A stretch of 64,000 nt of DNA from Chloracidobacterium thermophilum B (GTDB lineage: Bacteria; Acidobacteriota; Blastocatellia; Chloracidobacteriales; Chloracidobacteriaceae): positions 2,401,501 to 2,465,500 of the forward strand of contig NC_016024.1 in NCBI RefSeq assembly GCF_000226295.1, given 5' to 3'. The translations under genes and the position numbers were made by a program. The stretch's first letter is position 1. The number at the start of each line of letters is the position of its first letter. The notes under the pieces are model-generated. The model was not told where the DNA came from and ran no database searches. It saw only the letters and a list, made by a program, of their open reading frames with translations. Shown here in pieces: positions 34,851-42,420 of this stretch.

Positions 34851-36821
34851 CTACTCAAAACGATACTTTTCAATGCGGGCCAGGCCGCCGGTCGTCCCCA
34901 CAAACAGGGCGTCGGGACGAACCGCCAGCGCCGTGACGTTGGCCGAAGGCAGCCCGCTCTGCCAGATATGCCATTGCCGCCGCCGCAGGTTATACACCAG
35001 CAGACCACGGTCGAGTGTTCCGACGTACAGCCGCTCGCCATCCGTCACCATGGCGTTGAGGTTGACTTCGATGCCTTTCGTTTCAGGAAAGCGCACCATG
35101 TCGCCATTTGGCTGCAGGGCGCAGACGCCACCGCCGTAGGTCCCGATGTAGAGCAGGCCATCCACACTCAGAAGGGCGCTAATCCAGTTGGCCGGCAGTT
35201 CGGCGTTGTCGGTGCGCCACGTCCGCACCACGCGCAGCCCGTCGAGTTCCGCCAGTCCGCCGAGCGTCCCAACGTAGAGCCGGCCATCATGCATGGCGCA
35301 GCAGTACAGGTAGTTGCTCGGAAGTCCGTGAAAGGCCGTGAGGCTGCGGCCGATGCCATCCTGCCAGAGGGTCAGGCCCTTGGCGGTGGCCACGGCCAGC
35401 GCCGCCGGGCCGCTTCCGCTATTGACCGGACACAGGTGTGAGACGGCATTGCCGATCAGCATGGACGAGGCGGTATCGTAGCGCCGTACCACGCGGCCGT
35501 TGGACTCAAAAGCCACAATTCCCTGCGAGGTTGCCGCCAGCATCGGCGACAGGCGCGACGTGGCGCACAAGTGGTTGATTTCGCGCACAGTCTCATCCTG
35601 CACGTGGCGCAGCACATCGCCGGTTTCGGGGTCCAGAATGTCCAGCCCCTGCTCGAATGTGCCGACCCAGAGCCGTCCAGTGGCATCAAAGGCCAGGCTG
35701 GTCACATGGCCGGACTTCAGACGTTGCCCCGGACTTCCCGGACGGTCAAACCGCTCCCATTCAAAACCGCCATTGGCTTTGGGGGACACCACCTGCACAC
35801 CATCCGGCGTAAGCGCCAGCAGCCGTTCACCGACAACAGCCAACCTGACCTGACGGGGTGCCTTCACTGACGCCGGGGCGGGAGACAGACGCGCGGCGCG
35901 CAACATGGCTTCTGTCATCGGCTGGACTTCGACCACGCCGCCGACCACCAGCCCGGCGTAGAGTTTGCCTTGATGCACGGCCAGCGAGCAGACATTTGCC
36001 TGGCGCGAAACCAGTTCGAGCTGTTCGTCGCGCGTCAGCCGCGCAATGCCGGCGTCGGTTGCCACGTACAGATGCCCCTCATGCCAGGCAAAGTCCGTCA
36101 CGTGGGGGGAGGGCAGCCCGCTTGCCGGAGGCAGGTGTTGCACACTGCCCTCCCGCCAGATGAACAGCCCATGCGCCAGTGTGCCGACGTACAGGCGCGT
36201 CCCTTGGGCATGCAGCGCGGTGATGCCGGTCATGGGCGTTGCCTGCGGCGGCTGAAAGCGTTGGGTGAACACGCTGCCGTCGAAGTCATACAGGCCGCCG
36301 TCGAGCAGCCCGATGATCAGGTAGTCCGGCGTGGCCAGCAACCGGCTGACGTGGACGGCCGGCGGACGGCGAAACTCGTGCCGGACGAGCCTGGTGCCGT
36401 CGTATTCGAGAAGGCCCGCCGTGCGCGTCCCGATAAAGAGCCGGTCACGAAAGACGGCCAGCGCCGTCAGGGCGTGGTCGGGCAGGCCGTCAGCCGGCGT
36501 AAGCTGGCGGACCACCCTGCCATCGGCGGCCAGAATCAGCAGCCCGCCGTTGGTTGCGGCGTAGAGCTGCCCGCGAAACTCAACCAGCGATTGGATGTCG
36601 GAAGTATCGAGCCAGAGTGTGACGCCGCTGCTATCCGGCGTGGAGAGCGGCATCGAACGGATGTCCGGCTGTCCGGCCGCGGCCGCCGCCAGCCGTACTT
36701 CCTGGGCGGCGCGCCGGGCCGACCACCAGAACCATACCCCGGCCGCGGCCACGAGCAGGGCAGTCAGCCCCAGCGACAGCCACAACGTACGTGACGACAG
36801 GGAGCGTATCACCACAGACAC
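34851..36821 (-). CDS. Membrane-anchored beta-propeller protein
   Basis: 656 residues. A signal-anchor helix (about residues 12-33) is followed by ~600 residues of repeated blades with the pattern LYVGTLxxGLxxW/LWVGTFEQGLDILD, as in two-component-regulator (Reg_prop) propellers. About a dozen such blades can be counted, enough for two propellers. There is no kinase or DNA-binding domain after the propeller, unlike hybrid two-component sensors. It probably faces the periplasm as a binding scaffold; the ligand is unknown. Confidence 0.78.
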   Translation of the reverse strand: MSVVIRSLSSRTLWLSLGLTALLVAAAGVWFWWSARRAAQEVRLAAAAAGQPDIRSMPLSTPDSSGVTLWLDTSDIQSLVEFRGQLYAATNGGLLILAADGRVVRQLTPADGLPDHALTALAVFRDRLFIGTRTAGLLEYDGTRLVRHEFRRPPAVHVSRLLATPDYLIIGLLDGGLYDFDGSVFTQRFQPPQATPMTGITALHAQGTRLYVGTLAHGLFIWREGSVQHLPPASGLPSPHVTDFAWHEGHLYVATDAGIARLTRDEQLELVSRQANVCSLAVHQGKLYAGLVVGGVVEVQPMTEAMLRAARLSPAPASVKAPRQVRLAVVGERLLALTPDGVQVVSPKANGGFEWERFDRPGSPGQRLKSGHVTSLAFDATGRLWVGTFEQGLDILDPETGDVLRHVQDETVREINHLCATSRLSPMLAATSQGIVAFESNGRVVRRYDTASSMLIGNAVSHLCPVNSGSGPAALAVATAKGLTLWQDGIGRSLTAFHGLPSNYLYCCAMHDGRLYVGTLGGLAELDGLRVVRTWRTDNAELPANWISALLSVDGLLYIGTYGGGVCALQPNGDMVRFPETKGIEVNLNAMVTDGERLYVGTLDRGLLVYNLRRRQWHIWQSGLPSANVTALAVRPDALFVGTTGGLARIEKYRFE

Positions 36822-36825
36822 TCCC

Positions 36826-36854
36826 TTGCGTTTAAAAATGCCGCGTAATACATT
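36826..36854 (+). promoter_or_regulatory. Possible promoter of the DUF465 gene
   Basis: TTGCGT, 17 bases, TACATT on the plus strand, about 115 bases upstream of the ATG. The match is only moderate. Confidence 0.28.
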
Positions 36855-36969
36855 TGAAATCTCACCGCTTCACGAAACCTTCTCTTGTCCCTCGCTGGTT
36901 TGCACCCTGTCCCGGTTTCGATGACCATCGCGATCGTCCTATGCAGTTCTCACCAAGGAGAATACACCC

Positions 36970-37200
36970 ATGAGTCTTGCCACGTTGGAGTCGCTCAAAC
37001 AACACCTGTTCCAAACCCATGCGGAGTATCGCAGCCTCGTCCGTGAACACCAGCGCGCCGATGCCCGCTTACAGGAAATTCTGGCGCTGCCCCATCCCCG
37101 CCCCGATGAACTGGAAGAATCCGCCCTGCTCAAACGTCGTAAGCTGTACCTGAAAGACCGGATGGAAGAAATTTTACGGCAAGCACGAGCTGCCGTGTAG
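36970..37200 (+). CDS. Small DUF465 (YdcH-like) helical protein
   Basis: 76 residues behind an AAGGAG ribosome site. Its helical pattern (SLKQHLFQTHAEYRSLVREH, then LKRRKLYLKDRMEEIL) is that of DUF465/YdcH proteins: two helices forming a hairpin, with a conserved LKRRKLxLKD segment. The function is unknown in any organism I know of. It is transcribed alone and closed by a strong terminator, which suggests good expression. Confidence 0.85.
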   Translation: MSLATLESLKQHLFQTHAEYRSLVREHQRADARLQEILALPHPRPDELEESALLKRRKLYLKDRMEEILRQARAAV

Positions 37201-37246
37201 CCAGCCTTTGACCAACCTTCCCTAGCGAGGGACATACGCTTTGCAT

Positions 37247-37284
37247 GGAGCGCCGCCTGCTATGGGTGGCGCTCCGTCGTTTTT
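37247..37284 (+). terminator. Intrinsic terminator after the DUF465 gene
   Basis: An 11-bp stem with one G-U pair (37247-37257 and 37265-37275), a seven-base loop and a T5 run at 37280-37284. It lies 46 bases after the stop codon. Confidence 0.88.
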
Positions 37285-37371
37285 GGCGCAGCCTGTGCTA
37301 TAGGTTACGCGCCAACGGCGCTTCGCCGGGCAGTCTGCCCAACGGGCAGCCATTTCACAGCGAGGCCGACC

Positions 37372-38520
37372 ATGACAGCGCCACGACGGGAACGCATCCG
37401 TTTGCCCAAACTGCGGGCAGCCGACTTTCAGCACCCACTGGATGTGGCGGCTCTGGATGCTGTCAAGCAGGCGCGCGGTCTGGATTTCATCATTCGCAAA
37501 CTCAATGAATACGGCTGGGAGCGCTGGTTTCGGGTGACGAACATCGCCGACAACGTGCGCGTCACGCCCCGTCAGTGCAAGCGCATTCACGATCTGCTCC
37601 GCGAAGCCTGTGCCATTCTGGCCCTGCCGGAACCAGAGCTGTATCTCGACCAGGACCCCATCCTCAACGCCTACACGTTTGGAACGGAACAGCCGTTCAT
37701 CGTTCTTCAGTCCGGGCTGGTGGATTTCCTGTCGGAGGATGAGCTGCTTGGCGTCATTGCCCACGAACTGGGCCATATCAAGTGCGGCCATGTGCTGTAC
37801 AAGATGATGGCCAACTTCCTTTCGATCATCATCGAGCGGATTGGGGAAGCGACCTTTGGGCTTGGTTCACTCGTGGGGACAGGCCTTTTGCTGGCGCTTT
37901 ACGAATGGGACCGCAAGGCCGAACTTTCATGTGACCGGGCGGGGCTGCTCGTGGTCCAGGACCTGGACACCTACCTGACGCTGCTGCTGAAGCTGGCCGG
38001 GGGGAGTCGGGCGGTTTTTGACCAGCTCAACGTCGAGGAATTCCTGCGTCAGGCCGATGCCTACGAAGAACTCGACCGCGACCTGCTCAGCCGGGTGTAC
38101 AAGTTCCTGCAGGTGTACCGGCGCACGCATGCTTTCCCGGCCGTCCGCGCCAGGGAAATCAAGCAGTGGGCGGAAACCGGTGCCTATGCGTCCCTGCTGG
38201 ATGGGAGTTACTGGATGCGTCCGACGCCGCCCGATGACGTGCCGGGCCGGGCGTGGTCTCCGGCGGACAGCCCCGGCCCGCCGCCGACGGGTGGCGCGGT
38301 GGTGCTGCCGGTCTGTCCGGCCTGTGGTGCCGGACAGGTCGATCCCCAGGCGCGGTTCTGTTACCAGTGTGGGCATCCGATGGACCGGCCGGCGGCCAGA
38401 TCAGCCCTGCCGCCACCGTTGCCGGCAGAAACGGGGCTTCGTTGCCCCAACTGCGATGCGGTCATCTCGAAAAGCGACGTGTTCTGCCCGGTCTGCGGCT
38501 TGAACACACAACTTGGATGA
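37372..38520 (+). CDS. M48-family metalloprotease with C-terminal zinc ribbons
   Basis: 382 residues. The zinc protease motif HELGH is at residues 131-135, and the third ligand is E184 in RKAELSCDRAGL. One hydrophobic stretch (about residues 148-175) lies between them. After a Pro/Gly linker come two zinc ribbons (CPACG-CYQCG and CPNCD-CPVCG, residues ~309-380). M48 enzymes handle membrane or envelope proteins; the ribbons suggest a protein or nucleic-acid contact on the cytoplasmic side. It lies 29 bases upstream of hisF on the same strand, but no functional link is apparent. Confidence 0.87.
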   Translation: MTAPRRERIRLPKLRAADFQHPLDVAALDAVKQARGLDFIIRKLNEYGWERWFRVTNIADNVRVTPRQCKRIHDLLREACAILALPEPELYLDQDPILNAYTFGTEQPFIVLQSGLVDFLSEDELLGVIAHELGHIKCGHVLYKMMANFLSIIIERIGEATFGLGSLVGTGLLLALYEWDRKAELSCDRAGLLVVQDLDTYLTLLLKLAGGSRAVFDQLNVEEFLRQADAYEELDRDLLSRVYKFLQVYRRTHAFPAVRAREIKQWAETGAYASLLDGSYWMRPTPPDDVPGRAWSPADSPGPPPTGGAVVLPVCPACGAGQVDPQARFCYQCGHPMDRPAARSALPPPLPAETGLRCPNCDAVISKSDVFCPVCGLNTQLG

Positions 38521-38549
38521 GTCCAAAGCCAAGGACCTGAAACATCACG

Positions 38550-39320
38550 ATGCTGGCCAAGCGCATCATTCCCTGCCTCGATGTCAACGCCGGGCGCGTT
38601 GTCAAAGGCGTCCGCTTTCTTGACCTCGTGGACGCCGGCGACCCTGTTGCCCAAGCGCGGCGCTACGATGCCGAAGGCGCGGACGAACTCGTTTTTCTCG
38701 ACATCACCGCCTCATCCGACCGCCGGGCGATTGTCACCCAGATGGTACGCGCCGTGGCTGATGCCGTGTTCATTCCCTTCACGGTCGGCGGCGGCATCCG
38801 TACCGTGGACGACATGCGCGCCATTCTCCTCGCCGGCGCCGACAAGATTTCCATCAACACGGCCGCCGTCCAGCAACCACAGCTCATTGCCGAAGGCGCG
38901 CTGAAATTCGGCAGCCAGTGCATCGTCGTCGCCATTGATGCCCGGCGCATCCCGGAGACAAACCCGCCACGCTGGGAAGTCTTTCTGCACGGCGGACGTA
39001 CTCCGACGGGCAAAGACGCCATTGCCTGGGCCATCGAAGCCGAACGGCTGGGCGCCGGCGAAATCCTGCTGACCAGTATGGACCGCGACGGCACACAGGA
39101 CGGCTACGATCTCGAACTCACCGCGCAGGTGGCCGCCGCGGTGTCCATTCCGGTCATTGCTTCAGGCGGCGTGGGGACGCTTGAACACCTGCATGCCGGT
39201 TTGACCGTCGGCGGGGCCAGCGCTGCGCTGGCCGCTTCCATTTTTCACTTCGGGCAGCACACCATCGCCGAAGCCAAAGCCTACCTGCGCGCACGCGGGG
39301 TGTGCGTCCGGCAGGTTTGA
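38550..39320 (+). CDS. hisF: Imidazole glycerol phosphate synthase cyclase subunit
   Basis: 256 residues, the standard length. [17 protein letters not shown], the GGGIRT phosphate site, and the C-terminal PVIASGGVG are diagnostic; D11 (CLD) and D130-equivalent (VAIDARR) supply the catalytic aspartates. It converts PRFAR and ammonia from HisH to IGP and AICAR in histidine synthesis. hisH and the other his genes are not adjacent. The last 40 bases overlap the 3' end of cofG, which is read from the other strand. Confidence 0.96.
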   Translation: MLAKRIIPCLDVNAGRVVKGVRFLDLVDAGDPVAQARRYDAEGADELVFLDITASSDRRAIVTQMVRAVADAVFIPFTVGGGIRTVDDMRAILLAGADKISINTAAVQQPQLIAEGALKFGSQCIVVAIDARRIPETNPPRWEVFLHGGRTPTGKDAIAWAIEAERLGAGEILLTSMDRDGTQDGYDLELTAQVAAAVSIPVIASGGVGTLEHLHAGLTVGGASAALAASIFHFGQHTIAEAKAYLRARGVCVRQV

Positions 39321-40492
39321 AATCCGGGCGCGCCAACTGCCGGAACCGGCGCAATTGCACCCAAGGCATCCAGTTCCGCCTGTTTGGAGCGCACGAGGTC
39401 ATAAACAGCCGTATCCAGCCAGGCACGGGTTTGAAACCGGGGATACACCGCCAGACGCGGACGCAGTACAAAACCCCACGCCGCCAGTTCGGCCGCATAG
39501 CGCGCCGGAGCCAGCCAGGGGGCATCCGGGTTGATCTGGTCCGGTTCCGGCGAAATACCGCCCAGGTCACGCGCTCCGGCCAGCACCAGTTCCCGACGGT
39601 CGGCAGCCTCTGGCACGAGGTTGGGCGGAATCTGGATCACCACGTCCGACGGCAGTATGGCGCGCGCCAACCGTACGACGGCGGCCAGCGTTGGAACGTC
39701 CGGCCCCGTCCAATCCGCCATGGCCGTTCCCGGATGGGGAACGAACGGCTGAAGGATGACCTCCTGAATGTGTCCGTACTGGTGATGCAGTTCGGCAATC
39801 GCCTCCAGCGAGGCTTCGCGGTCGGCCGGTGTTTCACCGATGCCGATGAGCAGACCCGTCGTAAACGGCACCTGCGCCCGTCCGGCCGCAGCCAGTGTCG
39901 CCAGCCGCAGGTGGGGTGCCTTTCCTGGCGCATGCTGATGGGCTGGCTGCCGGAGAAGCTCCCGGCTGGTTGTTTCCAGCATCATGCCCATCGAAACACA
40001 AACCGGGCGCAGACGGCGGAATTCTTCCTCTGTCTGATTGCCGATGTTGATGTGCGGCAGCAAACCCTGTTCGAGCGCCAGCCGGCACACGGCGGCCAGA
40101 TAGTCGTGGTAGTCCCGGAAACCCCAGGCAGCCAATGTTGCCCGCAGGCGCGGAAAGACCATGACGCCTTCGCCGCTCATAATAAGCACTTCATGACAAC
40201 CAGCCTGTTTTCCGCGAACAAAACAGCTCGCCGCTTCTTCGAGGGAAGCCAGCGGTGTCGGGCGCGCGAAAGCGCAGTAGCCACAGGCAAAAAGACAACT
40301 GTAGGTGGGAATGAACGTCAGGCTGTGCGAGCAGGTGACGACTTCCAGCCGGTGCGGTTCCGAACCGGAGGCTTCCCAACCTGCGCCGGTGCCTTCCAGG
40401 CCTGTGGGCTGGGAACCGCCCCGTTGCATCTTTTCCGGGCGTGCGTATGCTGAAACCAAGTCAACCATCCTGCCGTTGGCGTGCCGGACCAT
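39281..40492 (-). CDS. cofG: FO synthase subunit 1 (7,8-didemethyl-8-hydroxy-5-deazariboflavin synthase)
   Basis: 403 residues. The radical SAM motif is C66-LFA-C70-GY-C73 in the context [19 protein letters not shown], typical of CofG, with EVLIMSGEG-type and [13 protein letters not shown] blocks. CofG together with CofH makes FO, the flavin part of coenzyme F420 and the antenna of some photolyases. cofH and cofC/D/E are not in the window. The start may be 40492 or the later Met at 40468. The gene is divergent from hflX with only 31 bases between, and its 3' end overlaps hisF by 40 bases. Confidence 0.88.
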   Translation of the reverse strand: MVRHANGRMVDLVSAYARPEKMQRGGSQPTGLEGTGAGWEASGSEPHRLEVVTCSHSLTFIPTYSCLFACGYCAFARPTPLASLEEAASCFVRGKQAGCHEVLIMSGEGVMVFPRLRATLAAWGFRDYHDYLAAVCRLALEQGLLPHINIGNQTEEEFRRLRPVCVSMGMMLETTSRELLRQPAHQHAPGKAPHLRLATLAAAGRAQVPFTTGLLIGIGETPADREASLEAIAELHHQYGHIQEVILQPFVPHPGTAMADWTGPDVPTLAAVVRLARAILPSDVVIQIPPNLVPEAADRRELVLAGARDLGGISPEPDQINPDAPWLAPARYAAELAAWGFVLRPRLAVYPRFQTRAWLDTAVYDLVRSKQAELDALGAIAPVPAVGAPGFQTCRTHTPRARR

Positions 40493-40523
40493 AGCGGGTC
40501 ACGCAATGGCTGAAATGTGAGGG

Positions 40524-42245
40524 ATGCCTATTTCCAAGGTCGAAGGTAACACACAAGGTCTCAAATCCAGTCAGGTCAAGCGGCTCGAACGCCTGCTTGC
40601 GCGCCGGGTTCCGCCACGGGACATCATCACTCCGGAGTTGGCGCGGCAGATGACGGAACTTTCGGCTGAAATCCGGCGGCAGGTCGGCGTGCTCATCAGC
40701 CGGCACGGACAGGTTGAATGTGTCATGGTCGGCGACGCTGGCGGCATCGTCATTCCCGATCTCAAGCGGGTGCGCGTTGGGCAGGGGCGTTTTCGCGGGT
40801 TGCGGTGTCTGCACACGCAGCTTTCCGGGCCGGGGCTGACCCGCGACGACCTCAACGACCTGGCATTGCTGCGTCTCGATCTCATGGGCGTCATCAGCGT
40901 CGGCGACAACGGCCTGCCAAACTGGATTCACGCCGCCCATCTTCTCCCCGCCACCGATGCTGTCACGGACGATACAGCAGAACCTTGGGCCTACTTGGAC
41001 AAAGTGCATCCGAGTCAGCTCCAGGTGGATTTCCTCGACCTTATCGAATATCTCGAAGCTGAGTTTGCCCGCACCCGGCGGCTGCGGGACGCGCGTGACC
41101 TGCGGGACCGCGCCATGCTGGTTGTGGTCACAACCGGGGCACTGGCAGACGCCGAAGCCTCCATGGAAGAACTCGTCGAACTGGCGGAATCGTGCGATTT
41201 GGTCGTGGTGGACAAACTCATCCAGCGGCGACGCGAACTTGACCCCAAAACCCTGCTTGGCAAAGGCAAGTTGCAGGAAGTCATCATCCGCAGCCTCCAG
41301 CATGCGGCCGATGTCCTGCTCTTTGACCAGGACTTGTCCCCGGCGCAGGTACGGACCATCGAAGCGGCAACCGACCTGAAGATTCTCGACCGCACCCAGC
41401 TCATTCTGGACATCTTCGCCCAGCGCGCCCGCAGCCGCGAAGGGAAAGTTCAGGTCGAACTGGCGCAGCTCAAATACCTGTTGCCGCGTCTGGCCGGACA
41501 CGGGGCGGATATGTCCCGACTGGCTGGCGGCATCGGCGCCCGTGGGCCCGGCGAGACGAAACTCGAAGTGGACCGCCGCCGGGCCCGCGACCGGATTGCC
41601 GACCTGGAAAAACTCATCACGAGCCTGCGCAGCCAACGCCAGACACGCCGTGCGCAACGTGACCGGCAGCAGTTGCCAGTGGTTTCCATCGTCGGCTACA
41701 CCAACGCCGGAAAGTCCACCCTGCTCAACACGTTGACCTCCAGTGAGGTCGTGGCCGAGCGCCGCATGTTTGCCACCCTCGACCCCACAAGCCGCCGGCT
41801 CCGCCTGCCGCGCGACCGCGACATCATTATCAACGATACCGTCGGGTTCATCCGGGACCTGCCACCCACGCTGATGGCAGCTTTCAAGGCGACGCTCGAA
41901 GAAATCGAAACTTCCGATTTGCTCCTGCACCTGGTGGACATTGCTGCTCCCGACTACGAACGGCGCATCGCCGCCGTGGAGGACATCCTGGCGCAACTGG
42001 GGCTTTCGCACCTGCCACGCCAACTTGTCTTCAACAAGGCGGATCTCCTTCCGGCCGAGCAGGTCGCAGCGCTCTGCGTCCGCCATCAGGCAATTGCCAT
42101 CGTGGCTTACGACCGGGCAACGCTGCCGCCGCTATTGCAATCCATAGATGCCTGGCTTTCTTCACCTGGCAACCGGGAAGCAGGCGTGGGCGCCGGATAT
42201 GCCCCCTGGGAACCGGTTGGCAACGCCAGCGTGCTTGTTTCCTGA
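40524..42245 (+). CDS. hflX: GTPase HflX with long N-terminal extension
   Basis: 573 residues. The HflX domain starts near residue 190 (LVVVDKLIQRRRELDPKTLLGKGKLQEV), with GGIGARGPGETKLEVDRR and the GTPase motifs GYTNAGKST, DTVGFIRDLP and NKAD. HflX splits stalled or heat-damaged ribosomes. About 170 residues precede the usual start (typical HflX ~430 residues), including SQVKRLERLLARRV and VGDAGGIVIPDLKRVRVG; this longer form occurs in some phyla. Confidence 0.94.
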   Translation: MPISKVEGNTQGLKSSQVKRLERLLARRVPPRDIITPELARQMTELSAEIRRQVGVLISRHGQVECVMVGDAGGIVIPDLKRVRVGQGRFRGLRCLHTQLSGPGLTRDDLNDLALLRLDLMGVISVGDNGLPNWIHAAHLLPATDAVTDDTAEPWAYLDKVHPSQLQVDFLDLIEYLEAEFARTRRLRDARDLRDRAMLVVVTTGALADAEASMEELVELAESCDLVVVDKLIQRRRELDPKTLLGKGKLQEVIIRSLQHAADVLLFDQDLSPAQVRTIEAATDLKILDRTQLILDIFAQRARSREGKVQVELAQLKYLLPRLAGHGADMSRLAGGIGARGPGETKLEVDRRRARDRIADLEKLITSLRSQRQTRRAQRDRQQLPVVSIVGYTNAGKSTLLNTLTSSEVVAERRMFATLDPTSRRLRLPRDRDIIINDTVGFIRDLPPTLMAAFKATLEEIETSDLLLHLVDIAAPDYERRIAAVEDILAQLGLSHLPRQLVFNKADLLPAEQVAALCVRHQAIAIVAYDRATLPPLLQSIDAWLSSPGNREAGVGAGYAPWEPVGNASVLVS

Positions 42246-42337
42246 AGCACGTTCCCGACGGGTACTTTTGCCCTCAAGCCGGTGGCTGCCTGCTGCCCAG
42301 GCCTGAAACGTCGTCAAACGCCACAAAATGACTTTTC

Positions 42338-42365
42338 TTGATTGCACCTATGATTCAGCTATGAT
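42338..42365 (+). promoter_or_regulatory. Promoter of bamA
   Basis: TTGATT (42338-42343), a 16-base spacer and TATGAT (42360-42365) form a good sigma-70-type pair in an AT-rich patch, about 55 bases upstream of the bamA start. It gives a short leader, consistent with no earlier gene in the unit. Confidence 0.55.
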
Positions 42366-42420
42366 GCGCGCCTTGTTGCGCGATTCCTACCTTTGCTGGG
42401 CGATGTGACTTTCTTTTATC

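Noticed and set aside
39281-39320. Frameshift at the hisF/cofG junction
   Set aside because: hisF has its normal length, and the cofG extension past the core is short, so a simple convergent overlap explains it.
40461-42086. A 541-codon minus-strand frame
   Set aside because: Antisense to hflX, whose GTPase motifs are complete.
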